DNA of 51,312 nt from Perkinsus olseni. Lineage: Eukaryota; Perkinsozoa; Perkinsida; Perkinsidae. The notes beneath the pieces are model-generated. The model did no database searches and was not told the origin of the DNA. It saw only the letters and a program-made list of their open reading frames with translations. A program made the translations under genes and the position numbers. Location of the stretch: the NCBI GenBank assembly GCA_013115135.1, contig JABANP010000393.1, forward strand, positions 1 to 51,312, read 5' to 3'. Shown here piece after piece: positions 31,765-41,655 of this stretch; position 1 is the stretch's first letter; the number at the start of each line of letters is the position of its first letter.

Positions 31765-33602
31765 ATGGATTCGCTATTCAATTCCGACTTTCTTTCAGCT
31801 CTTATGATGGCTTTCCATGTTGATGATGCTGTGATGGTTGTTATTGTTATCATTATATTTTCGTTGTTCTCGTTATCACGCACCCCAATGAGCTGGTCGT
31901 CTCCGTATGATAGCCTTTTGCATCTCCAACTTACTCAGACTGAAGGTGGTCCTCCTCCTCCTCCTCCTCCTCGACTCAGGAGCCCACTCGCACTTTCACT
32001 TCTCGCTCTGTCTATGGATACTCACTTGCTTCAGCAAGGCTTTTTCATCATCAGCCTATCTAGTCGTTGTATCTCCAACATGGTGGATGCTCATATCAGT
32101 AGGGAAGGTGACGATGTTGGGCTCGTTGGAGTCCACTGAGGAAGGGGCCTTGTGGAACGCTCATGACTATGCCCTTCACACGTTCCAACCTCTGTGGGTT
32201 AATATCGTCCTCAGCCATGTTGCCACTTAGTGCCTTGCTCGGTGCTCTTGTCATACCACTCCTACCGGCAATCGTGTTCGGGTGGATGGAGGCTGCGGGT
32301 CTATGTTGCGAGGAAGGTAATTGTTGACAATTTTTCCTGTTCTGGTATCTTGCCTGATGGTCTCAGTGCTTGCCAGGCTAGGTTATCGCCAGTTCAACCG
32401 TGCTTTGGTGGCCTTCCTTTGGTCGACCCGTATTCGGTCTCTGTTAAGCATCATCAACTCAAGCGACTACTCACCTTGCATCATAGTCGAAAGAGTCATC
32501 TTCAGCCAAGGCTCTCCACTTCTTTCAAAGGCCTATTCCGCGATTAGTAAGATCGATTTCGCCGGCACGCCCGAAGTAACTTCAATTTCGACGAAATGTG
32601 GAAATCGAATTCGCCGGTAGTAGATCCAATTTCGCTCCCGTGACGGATTCTGAAGTCCGACCGTTGTGGGCTGGCCGTTTCGCCGCCCACCATGATACCA
32701 AAGTCAGCTCATAGCTACAGTCTCTGGTGTACGGGCTGCAGCATAGCCTGAGATATTGCTGCTCTAAAACGCAGTACTGTCTGATTAGTAGTAAGTACCA
32801 GTATTTCGCTTGCATGGTTTGTTACACCTATCGCGAGATGTTGGAACGAGTGGAGGAGGTGGTGGTGGTAGCATCAACGCAGTTCACAGATTTTGACGCG
32901 GGATACTCTGGAGTTGGCAACTCTTCCACAGGTGGGGCTGAGGGTGATTTTGGAGCGCACAAGCCTTAGTTAGCATTGCTGACTTAGCAATATTGGGGAA
33001 GAGAAAGCAAACTGAGGCCGGTGTATCCTGAACGTTGACAGCATCACAGTCCATCGACGAATCACAGTCCAACTCAATTCCATTCCGAGTGACTCTCCCA
33101 AGTTCCGGAGGAGTTGAGGCAAACCTGGTGCTTCGTCGTAGTCGCTGTCTAGGGTAAGCCTAACCCTTGGGGGTTCAGTTCAAAGGGAACGGGTCAGCTG
33201 CTTCATATCTCTCTTCACTGAAGTAAATGATTATTGCGGAGCAGGAAAGAGATACGGTTCGAAGATGGCATTCAGTAAAAGATACTGGCGGATTGAGAAT
33301 ACTAAGTCCGGTTTTTTTTTTCATATGGATCCCCATCCTTGAACTATCCTTGTCTTCGCATCATCTAGGACTTGGCTCAGCGTCAGCGAGCAAGATAGGA
33401 TCAGCGACAATACCCCGTGGTTGCAGTGTTGCCCGATGTGCCAGTTATTATGTTGTTAATCTTCCTCCTTCCACTATTACTATGGGCCCCCATCATCGAG
33501 GCTTTCCCCGAGGATGAGCCGCTGTATTACTGTCACGCAGATCTCAAATGGCCGACACCACCACCCGTGGAGAATAGAGGCAGCACAGTGGTAGTGGTTT
33601 GA
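31765..33602 (+). CDS. probable multi-exon membrane protein, unknown
   Basis: Several open stretches in the same direction have membrane-like composition. They are MDSLFNSDFLSALMMAFHVD followed by VVIVIIIFSLFSL, then FSLCLWILTCFSKAF...YLVVVSPTWWMLISV, then MLPLSALLGALVIPLLPAIV, then LARLGYRQFNRALVAFLWST. YQYFACMVCYTYREMLERVE and a final PVIMLLIFLLPLLLWAPIIE...CHADLKWPTPPP ending at 33602 follow. Plausible introns include 32311-32367. The exact exon chain is unresolved, and it could be two genes. A (CCT)n run lies at 31951-31971. No family is recognised. Confidence 0.4.
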
Positions 33603-33893
33603 ATGGATGGAAATAGTTGTTACTTTAGTCCAACTCGAGATTACTGTTTCCCCTAGAAAATTGTAATTTTGGGACACTTTGAAAGTGGTTGTTAACCACT
33701 GGTTGGTGACACCGCGTAACAAATCCTCAGCAACTTAAGTTGGTTCAACTTTTCGTCGTCCCAGTTGAAGTAGTCTTATTTTACCGATCCTAAGGGGAGC
33801 GATGATAATATCGACTCGGGAAACGACAGATGTTGATTAGCATACGGGAGCAGCATCGGGTCCGGGGCTTTGTGCTGCCAAGGCGGTTTGGGG
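33603..33893. other. short intergenic spacer
   Basis: Nothing is recognised. It should hold the promoter of the phosphatase gene. Confidence 0.3.
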
Positions 33894-36803
33894 ATGCTCT
33901 TTCTCCTATGTCTACGGAGTGTCCAGTGTCACTCACACCTGTTGCGACCGGGGGACCAGAAATGGTTACGTAGGGGTATTTCCGATACAGCCGAGTCCAA
34001 TGAAACCCTTTGTGCTGAGAGACGTGGCGATCGTACCATATACAGCACGATGTATAGGGAAAGCCTTAGCCGATGGAGCCACCCCTAGAGGCGAAATCGC
34101 TTCAACGAGATTCGGTGGCCGCGCTGCAGTACTTTGTACTTTTGCCACGACAGCCTGTGCATTTGGATTGTGCGTGTGAAAAGTTTCTACGGCAAACACA
34201 CAGGGGTTCAGATGAGACGCGCATTCTATAGGCCCTGAGTTGGGTGGATAGATCAATGTGCTGTGGGCTATTGCTTGCAGTTATCGTTCACCTCCGTACC
34301 CCTTTGGTTCTAGGCACCCAATGCCTTTGGAAAGACCTTTGGATTGACCTATCATTCCAAGCGAGGGATCGAGTATGCTATGTGGTGGCGTGTTGTTTCA
34401 GTCTCGCGTCCTGACTTTCGTTCGCCATGGTAGTCGAGTTTTGACCCAGAGTAAAGGATGCTGGGAGGGGGATGAAACGGTGTAAGGTGCAGCTGAGTTT
34501 TTGTGTATCCTGCATGGTTCAACCTTAGATACTCTTGCAGCAGCCAAACGTTTTCCGGCTATGAGCGATTGGAAGGTTCATTCTCTCCGAAGTTTTTACG
34601 AGTGCGCGGCGACCTCGGCAGCCTCCGTGGCAACTGTGTATTAGGTAAAATAGCGCAGTGGCCAACTCGATCGACTCCCAATCCCGAGATCCGTGGTTCT
34701 ATCCCTGCTCCCTCTTTTCTAGGCCAACTTGTTGACTCGGGAATTGATATGCAAATAGCGAATGGACAAGCATTGAGAAACGCTTATGGTGAAGCACTGA
34801 ATCTGGGCAAGGTGGGTTCCCTTTCCCGTAGTCTCAACTCTCTTCATTCGTTTCCGTTAGAGTCCTTCTAACCCCAAGGTGATGATTCGAGCGGATGACT
34901 GCCCTCGGACGATCGAGAGCGCGCAAGCCTTGACGATGGGCATGTTTCCGAATGATGATGGTAATGCCTTCTCATCTGGCGGGGGCGAATTTCGTGGCGC
35001 GCGGTCGTGTGATAGATGATGTGGAATGCCTTTGGATCTGCGTTACAGTGGCATGCTTTATGAATCCTCATCCACCGTGTAATCTTCGAGCGAAGGCGTG
35101 TTTTGGACGGTTTGCTAATTTGGGACGAGCGAAATTACAATACCTGATATGCCTCAGGAAATAACACAGCCTTTGAAGTTGTTGTACCAGACCGTACGGT
35201 GGATGGTATGGAGCCGAATCCGGATGTGAGTCGCGTTGGGAATTTCGTGGCGCGTGACGGAATTACTCGAGCAATTTTTCCGCAGGTTTGCCCAGCATTT
35301 TCTGCGGCAGAGAGAGTTTTCTTGGAGTCGAAAGAAGCCAGAGAGCATGTGAAGAACTCGGAAAGAATGAGAGAGAAAATCGGGAAAATTACGGGGCGCA
35401 GTGACGCTTGGATGAACGGTGACCCGGCTAACCTTGCCAAGATTTATGGGAGGATGCTGGTAAGATGATTGCGCTGAGGAAATGCAAGATTGCAAGATAT
35501 TCAGGACTGTTTGATGAGCCATGCTTGCTCTACCGTACTGAGTGAGCCGAAAAAGCTGCCTACTGGATTAGAGATTGGCGGTGACTTATGGAATCATATA
35601 GTGAATGAAGCGACGTGAGCAGGGTTCGAACCAGGGACCTCTCGGTTGGCTACAGACCTTCTCACGACTAACGTGGGAGTGTATGGGGAAAACTTTGCCT
35701 TCTTTGATATGTGAGCGTGTCTCTTGCTCAAGTTCGTCGGACTATCGGGTGTGGGGTTCGAACCAGGGACCTTTTGATTACTCTGCAGGTTTTGGTCCAT
35801 CGGTCGATATCAAGTCACTCCGGATTTACTGCGGTATTCGATCGGGCCGCTTATTCGAGTAAGCAATCGACAATCCTCATGCTCCTTCTGATCTCCAAGA
35901 CGCGTCTTTGGTTGAGAATCGACCCCTGCCTCCGATGTGGTCGAAGAGACAGCTTCGACGTGCTTCCCGTTTTCATGTTTTGAGATCCTTGGTAGCATGA
36001 CTTCGTTCGCTCAGGATGTCTTTAACGACTTGACGATCTCGGGCCGCAGCTTCTCTCTTTATTCTGGTCACGATACGGGGCCGATGGGTGAAATGCTCTC
36101 TGCGTTGGGACTACGATGTAAGGGGAAAATTATTCCGGTTTCGTGCTTTCTTCACCCGCGGTTTCTGACATCGGCTTTGCCACTCCCAACCAAATAACAG
36201 TCGCGCGAGAGGAGCTTACCTTGCCTCCAGAGGTTTTCATCCTAATTTCGTGGCGCGGTGAAGGATTTTGTGGCGCGGTGAAAGGCATCTGGTTTCTGTT
36301 CAGGGCAGGATTCGGGTAAGTTATGTTCATCGATTTGGCCTTCTTTTGGGTCAATGCTCATCGTCGAGTTTTATTCCGACAATTCGGCAAGATTTATTTA
36401 CAACGGCCGAGTTGCCACAGCGGATGGCGTTGAGGAATGCCGAGGGAAGTAAGAGAGAGCAAGTTTTGCTTGTGGCATAGTTTGAGGAAATTCAAGATTG
36501 CAAGATTTTATTCTAATTGGCTTCTACCCCTCGAGTTTTGTCTTTCTCAGATCTACTTGTAACGTCACGTCGGTTCTGGATCATCTCCGCTCTCTGGTCC
36601 CAGATGAGGCCGAGTGTCAGAATCGATCACTTGATCGATTTGGATCGAATAATTTCTTGGCGATTTTTCTAGCGTCGTCAGGAGGACTGCTCACCGGTCT
36701 CCTTCTGGCTAGTTGTTGTTATATTTTTCTGGCCCGCGGGAAACGATCAAAGAAATTGGTCAATATGGAAGAAGGTGAATCCTTGAAGGGGCCGAACGAA
36801 TAA
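33894..36803 (+). CDS. membrane-anchored histidine acid phosphatase
   Basis: A branch-2 histidine phosphatase: catalytic RHGSR motif in SRVLTFVRHGSRVLTQ (about 34412-34460), then RGNCVLGQLVDSGI, MIRADDCPRTIESAQAL and the HD proton donor in LYSGHDTGPMGEMLSALGL. Further parts are DCLMSHACSTVL, RYQVTPDLLRYSIGPLI and RFIYNGRV. It ends with a transmembrane helix (LAIFLASSGGLLTGLLLASC) and a short basic/acidic tail (RGKRSKKLVNMEEG), stop TAA at 36801. A signal peptide is likely (MLFLLCLRSVQCHS at 33894), though the link from that exon to the catalytic exon is not resolved. It probably dephosphorylates substrates outside the cell or in a lumen. Two introns are tRNA-derived (34645-34722, 35615-35788), and a 60-nt intron lies at 35229-35288. 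Confidence 0.9.
34011..34064 (+). repeat. dispersed repeat, copy 1 of 2
   Basis: TGTGCTGAGAGACGTGGCGA through TGTATAGGGAAAGC is about 85-90% identical to 48535-48587. This copy is in the 5' part of the phosphatase gene, the other in an intron of aminopeptidase P. Both are probably intronic. Confidence 0.75.
34645..34722 (+). other. 78-nt tRNA-derived intron of the phosphatase (sense)
   Basis: The boundaries are fixed by NCVLG before and QLVDSGI after. Right after GTAAAA comes a good A box, TAGCGCAGTGG (34651-34661). ACTCCCAAT follows, resembling an anticodon loop, then B box GGTTCTATCCC (34695-34705) and CTTTTCTAG. The TTTT is therefore at once a Pol III-type terminator and the polypyrimidine tract. 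The acceptor stem has been lost to splice signals. Confidence 0.85.
35615..35788 (-). other. 174-nt phosphatase intron with two antisense tRNA-like units
   Basis: The intron separates NHIVNEA from FWSIGRYQVTP. Unit 1 starts at the donor itself: GTGAGCAGGGTTCGAACC (palindromic core 35623-35632), and 33 nt later CTTCTCAC pairs with the donor GTGAG as an acceptor stem. Unit 2 is GGGGTTCGAACCAGGGACC (35753-35771), ending near the acceptor. Both carry AGGTCCCTGGTTCGAACC on the minus strand, so the orientation is antisense to the gene. Confidence 0.78.
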
Positions 36804-37310
36804 TGTCAAGTTGAATTTTACGATTGATAATTTTCCGTTTATTAATAGTTTTGAGTTCTCAGTTGTGTTCAGTTGAATGATGAGCGGCTATCGTTTTTTC
36901 TATGGCTTTTACTCGCAATCCGCTGCTCGAGTTAGTTCACTCGGGCCCTTCTGACCTGTGGGGACAGCCGTTGTGTTGCTGGTTGTAACCCCGGAGCTGT
37001 GCTACTAGGGCAGGTCCCTTCGGGATGACAGACTTTCTTGAGTTCGTGCGTCACGTAGTCGGTTTTCTTCCGCCTCTCGCCTGGTCAAGGTCGAGTAGGG
37101 AACAAAGAATGAATTTCCTTTCCCAGGGGAGAGGGTGATGGTAGTGGATATGCTAATTATTGAGTAATTGTGATGCACGCTTCAATATATTTATGTGAGT
37201 ATCTTTACACAGTAAAACTTGCGCGGGTGACCTAAAGATACGAATGACGTATATAGCATGTAGTAGAAGATATATGAGTATTTTCATTAGTACGTAAGAG
37301 AGTGGTCGTG
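36804..37310. other. intergenic
   Basis: About 500 bp, the 3' flank of the phosphatase and the upstream region of the next plus-strand gene. I see no gene or named element. Confidence 0.4.
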
Positions 37311-38454
37311 ATGTCAGCTTCTTCCTCTTCCGTTGTTATGGTCAAGTTAATCTTCCAGACAGTGGCCGTAGGCTGCTACTTCGGATTGATGATCATCTTC
37401 CTTGGTAATGATACTCACGACGTCACACGGGTATCGTATCATGCTCATTACTCGACCCTTTCCAGTCAATGCCTATCGAGATATCTGATCAAGCATACTT
37501 ATTGACGTTAGCTCAAATCGCCTCTTATTTCCATGCCGTATCTTTGACCTCAATCTCGTGGTGTATCTTTGACCTCGACCTCGTGGCGTATCTTTCATGC
37601 CAATTCCGATCTATTCTTCATCTTTCAGGTTCTGGCATCGCCAATATTGCCTGTGCGTACGACATCGCTCCGTCGGATCTCCAGGCGTATCTTCCGGTGG
37701 CCTACTCCTACTTTGCCAAAACCGAGTTCATGAAGGTGAAAGGATGATCCGTTTTTCTCGCGCGCCTCGAAATTAGATTTTGCAGGACGCCATGAAGTTT
37801 TGTGGGATTGCGACCGTGCCGCAGCTGATGAAGATTATGGGCTGTGCGCACATTGCCAGCGCGATGAGTATCTTCTTCCAGCCGGTTGTTGGAGCGCTGT
37901 GGATGCTGATTACGATGATTGGCGCTGAGTAAGTCCCGGGTTCGAATCCTCGTGAGTGTATCTTTTCTGTGAATGAAGGGTTGAGCATGCCCTTCACGAA
38001 AGATACGCCTTGTGTGGATCTAGCTTTTATCAAAACTAGGTGGACCATAGGCCCTCGTCGAAAACAGTGAAATTCGTGAGGTTGAGTGTGCACTGCGCAA
38101 AGTGGAAGATACGCTCTGGATGATTCTGACAATCTGTTCACGTTAAATATTTGCGAAAAGTGAAAATGCTCGAATCTTGAGGTTGAGCATGCTTATCACG
38201 ATGTTCAAAGATACGTGTCCGATCTCGCTGCGGGTATCCCCGGGATGCCCAATCATGACCTCTGCGGAAAATCCTCGCCGATTTGTCTCGCCACCCACGC
38301 GCTGCATTTCACGATCGCAGTCATGTCGATTGTGGTAAGTGCCATGAATCTTGAAATCTTGCCCAATCTTGCATTTTCTCAGGTTATGGTTACCGGTACT
38401 CCTGTCTGTAGCTACTGTGTCGAGGTGTTCGGCCAGAAGAAGAAGTCAGAGTAA
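37311..38454 (+). CDS. small multi-pass (DoxX-like) membrane protein
   Basis: Exons: 37311-37401 (MSASSSSVVMVKLIFQTVAV, GCYFGLMIIFL), a second from the TTTCAG near 37630 (GSGIANIACAYDIAPSDL to KTEFMK), a third from about 37786 to 37928 (KIMGCAHIASAMSIFFQP, GALWMLITMIGAE), a fourth from 38211 (GIPGMPNHDLCGKSS, HALHFTIAVMSIV) and a last one ending PVCSYCVEVFGQKKKSE at TAA 38452. Four hydrophobic segments and the order 'FLGSG...KIMG...LITMIGAEY' resemble DoxX-like four-helix proteins. The assignment is tentative. Intron 1 holds tandem GTATCTTTGACCTC units, and intron 3 (37929-38210) holds a tRNA T arm plus three short repeats. Confidence 0.6.
37929..38210 (+). other. intron with a sense tRNA T arm and three GTTGAG repeats
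   Basis: The donor GTAAGT runs straight into CCCGGGTTCGAATCCTCG (B box GGTTCGAATCC, 37939-37949) and then GTGTATCTTTTC. Downstream are three units of the GGTTGAG...AAGATACG type, near 37970, 38087 and 38173. The last supplies the acceptor (CAAAG before ATACG). Confidence 0.72.
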
Positions 38455-38831
38455 AATTTTTGGACGTGCGGAAATTTTGACATTTTTTCCGTTGCGTTTG
38501 GGAGGAAAGCTCTACACGGGAGACGAATTTTGTGGCGCAGTGACGGAGTCTCGGGACCACGAGTATGGCGCACTGCAGCTTTTGTGTGGAATGTCCCTAT
38601 CCTCCCATATGAAAGATTCCACGACGTTGCAACTAACCTAGCCTGTAGCATTTCTGGAGAACCTAAAAGTTGAGGAAGCTTAAGGGAGCTCAAGTATCAT
38701 GAGTGAGGACACTCCTCGTTTGAAACTTTCGATGGCCAAAAGCGACGGAAAATTTATTCTGGTAAAATTTTCCGTATTTTTTCCGAATCCTGGTTCAGTG
38801 CGTCTCCTTCTTCTCTCTGTCCACATACACT

Positions 38832-41390
38832 ATGGCCGACTCTTCTTCTGACGGATCGAGTAAGACCACCACTTCCATGGCCGTCCTGATTTCCTTTGGA
38901 ATCTACGTTGGTATCTTTGCCATCATGGTCCTGGTGTACTGTCTGGTGAAGTCCAAGGCTCCGGCGCTTTATAATTGTCGAGATAATATCCCTGAGCTCA
39001 GTTGTCCTCTATCCGATAGAAAAACCGGAAAATGGTCTTGGATACGGAACGCGGTCCTCATCAGTGATGATGAGCTGGTTGCATATGCTGGTCTCGATGC
39101 GGCTGCCTTTATTAGGATGTTGAGAATGGGGATAAAAATATCCTGTGTGGGTTGTTTGAACTCAATTTATCTTATACCGATTTACAAGTATCAAGATCGT
39201 GAGAAGAGTCCTGGTGAAAGCGACCCTATGCAGTCTTGGAGTCTGGGGAACCTTCTGAATGGTGACACGGCCATGATCGCTACTTTGATGGCCTCCTATC
39301 TTTTCTACGGTTACTCTATGTATCTGATCTACCATGAGTTTAGCTGGTATCTTAGTCGTAGACATCAGTACCTTGCACGAATGAGGTTGGACAACTATAC
39401 TGTTTTCGTCCGCGGTTTGCCACAAGATATGCGCTCGAATCGTGCGTTGAGGAATTTCTTCGAAGACGTTGCCCCGGGCCAGGTCCTTGATGCTCGGGTG
39501 GCGCTAGACATCGACGAGCTTGAGAAGCAGGAGGCGGCCAGGTCGAAGATAATACCGAAACTTGAGCATGCTTATAATGTGGCGGAGTATGAGGGAGAGC
39601 GTCCCGAGATGAAGGTGAAAATGTGCGGCAAAGAAAAGATGGATACCATCACGGTTTTGGAGAGACGACTGGCGGCTTTGAACAGATATTGTGAGAGGAC
39701 GGTTCGATCGGCTGAGGATTTCCAGGAGAAGGCTGATGAACTCTTCCAAGAGCGATTCGACAAGGAAGTCGAGGTTGAAGACGGTCTCGCAGGGCAGCTG
39801 AAGAGTCTTACCAAGGCCCCTGTTAACATCGTGAAAGATGTCGCTGATATTGTCCCTCTCCCAAAGGCGTTAAATCCGACCAATTTGCTACCATTTGGTG
39901 ACAAGCCCGAGTTCAAAGTCAGGGCTGACGGTTTTGTAACTTTCCGCTCACTCAAAGCCTCCATGTCCGCCTTGCAGATGCTGCACTCTGGTACGCCGTT
40001 CAAAATCTGTGCTATGCCGGCCCCCTTGCCCGATGATGTGTTTTGGGATAATGTCGGTATGCCGCATATGAGACAAGAGTTGGGCATGCTACTTTCTATT
40101 GTTCTTACGGTTGTATTGTGTGTGTTTTGGACGGTACCGGTAGCGTTTGTATCTTCGGTTTCCCAAGTTCAGAATCTGAAGAAGGAGCTGCCTTTTTTGG
40201 AGGACTGGTCGGAAGCCTGGCCCGGTGTCGACGTTTTGCTTCAGCAGATTTCCCCTATTCTTCTGGCAATACTCAACTCCCTGTTGGTGGTCTTTCTGAA
40301 GCTGTTCTCGCAGCTGGAAGGACATATTTCCAACTCCACGTTAAACGCCTCTCTGTTTGCTAAGCTGGCTGCCTTCTATATTATACAGACCTTTTTCGTG
40401 AGTGCCATCGCTGGTAGTTTGCTGGCGAGTTTACATGAGCTCTCCGTCGACCCCTGGGGCACGATCCAGGATATTTTGGGTAACAATTTGCCGCAGCAGT
40501 CCAACTACTTTATGTCTTTTGTATTTGTACAAGTTGGTCCACCACTCGGCGCCGAGCTACTACGTTACACACCCTATGTGAAGGCCCTCATCCGAGAGAA
40601 GCTGGGTCCGAAGTTAACGGAGAAAGAGAGAAGCCAGCCTTTCTTCGGTCTCCAGCCGTTGACCAATCCGGTTACTTTGGACCAACCAGCGTTGCTATCT
40701 ACGGTCATGTTGTTTTTCATGATTCTTTTCGTCTATGCGGTGACTTCGCCGATCGTTGCATTTGTGATGGCGTTTGCATTTGCGTGTGAAGCCCTGATCT
40801 ATAAGAATCAGTACGCTTTCATCTATGACCCTAGTAATGATAGTGGTGGGCAGATGTGGACGAGGGCGATGCGTTTCATTATCTTCTGTGAGATTGTGGC
40901 TGAGATCACCGTTATGGCTGTACTAGCTATCAAGGAAGGCGCTGTCGCCTCGCCTCTGATGGTTCCTCTTTTCATTGGTACGATATTGTTCTGGCTGTAC
41001 TTGGAACAACAACATTTCCGCGTGGCCGTTTACTTGCCGTCGAGGACGTGTGTCGAGATCGACATGGAAAGAAGCAAAATCACACAATTTGACTTCAACC
41101 AGTGGTCTGGTGAATATCGTCAGCAAGCCTTGAAGGTGCCCTATGTGCGTCCGGACATCCCACCGAACCAGCACCCTCCGGAGGAGCTCATCGAGGCTGG
41201 CCTTGGTCGTCTACCGTCACCATCACTGTCTTCGTCATCTCCTCCCTCTGATGATTTTATCACGCCCCGAAGTGTGTTCTCGAGTACGGCACCACCAAAC
41301 TCGCCTGAGGCCAGGCCGTCCTCAAGCGAGATACCACCGGAACCATCGATCGAGGATCTACACAATAGGGATGGATCGCCGTCAAGCTAG
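38832..41390 (+). CDS. CSC1/TMEM63 (OSCA-type) hyperosmolality-gated channel
   Basis: An uninterrupted frame of 852 codons. Family marks: N-terminal helix (VLISFGIYVGIFAIMVLVYC), a long cytosolic loop with an RNP-like start (YTVFVRGLPQDMRS), then the DUF221/RSN1_7TM core. Core phrases include PVAFVSSVSQVQNLKKELP, YFMSFVFVQVGPPLGAELLR, NPVTLDQPALLSTVMLFFM and YKNQYAFIYDPSNDSGGQMW, ending near YLEQQHFRVAVYLPSR. The tail is Ser/Pro-rich (LPSPSLSSSSPPSDDF). The length fits the family (about 700-900). OSCA/TMEM63 proteins are mechanosensitive or osmosensitive Ca2+-permeable channels, so in a marine or parasitic protist a role in volume sensing is likely (inference). There are no introns at all, unlike most neighbours. 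Confidence 0.93.
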   Translation: MADSSSDGSSKTTTSMAVLISFGIYVGIFAIMVLVYCLVKSKAPALYNCRDNIPELSCPLSDRKTGKWSWIRNAVLISDDELVAYAGLDAAAFIRMLRMGIKISCVGCLNSIYLIPIYKYQDREKSPGESDPMQSWSLGNLLNGDTAMIATLMASYLFYGYSMYLIYHEFSWYLSRRHQYLARMRLDNYTVFVRGLPQDMRSNRALRNFFEDVAPGQVLDARVALDIDELEKQEAARSKIIPKLEHAYNVAEYEGERPEMKVKMCGKEKMDTITVLERRLAALNRYCERTVRSAEDFQEKADELFQERFDKEVEVEDGLAGQLKSLTKAPVNIVKDVADIVPLPKALNPTNLLPFGDKPEFKVRADGFVTFRSLKASMSALQMLHSGTPFKICAMPAPLPDDVFWDNVGMPHMRQELGMLLSIVLTVVLCVFWTVPVAFVSSVSQVQNLKKELPFLEDWSEAWPGVDVLLQQISPILLAILNSLLVVFLKLFSQLEGHISNSTLNASLFAKLAAFYIIQTFFVSAIAGSLLASLHELSVDPWGTIQDILGNNLPQQSNYFMSFVFVQVGPPLGAELLRYTPYVKALIREKLGPKLTEKERSQPFFGLQPLTNPVTLDQPALLSTVMLFFMILFVYAVTSPIVAFVMAFAFACEALIYKNQYAFIYDPSNDSGGQMWTRAMRFIIFCEIVAEITVMAVLAIKEGAVASPLMVPLFIGTILFWLYLEQQHFRVAVYLPSRTCVEIDMERSKITQFDFNQWSGEYRQQALKVPYVRPDIPPNQHPPEELIEAGLGRLPSPSLSSSSPPSDDFITPRSVFSSTAPPNSPEARPSSSEIPPEPSIEDLHNRDGSPSS

Positions 41391-41655
41391 CTTGTGGTGT
41401 CAACGATAATCGACATTTTACGATGTATTACTATTCTCAAAGACAACAACAACAACAATTACTACTATTTTCCGAAGCATCATCATCAACAACAGTGAGA
41501 GTGTGTGAAGGCGTGTTATCTTTGTGGCGAGTTAAAGTACTCCGCTACCAGCCTCCGTTACTACTGTTACTCTCAATACTCTCCTGCTTTTGCGTTCCCA
41601 GTTCAATATAGTGGGAACCTGGCCGTTTTTCAAATTCAACAGTCATGCATAGATC
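41391..41655. other. 3' flank of the channel gene
   Basis: No gene is seen. A (CAA)n-type low-complexity tract at 41443-41458 makes a short glutamine-rich chance frame. Confidence 0.4.

Noticed and set aside
33919..34179. Open frame reading VLRDVAIVPYTARC as the phosphatase N-terminus
   Set aside because: The stretch is the dispersed repeat also found at 48535-48587, and the catalytic RHGSR exon lies further downstream in another frame.
41443..41458. Glutamine-rich peptide from a (CAA)n tract
   Set aside because: It is a short low-complexity run in the 3' flank of the channel gene, with no start context or downstream protein-like sequence.
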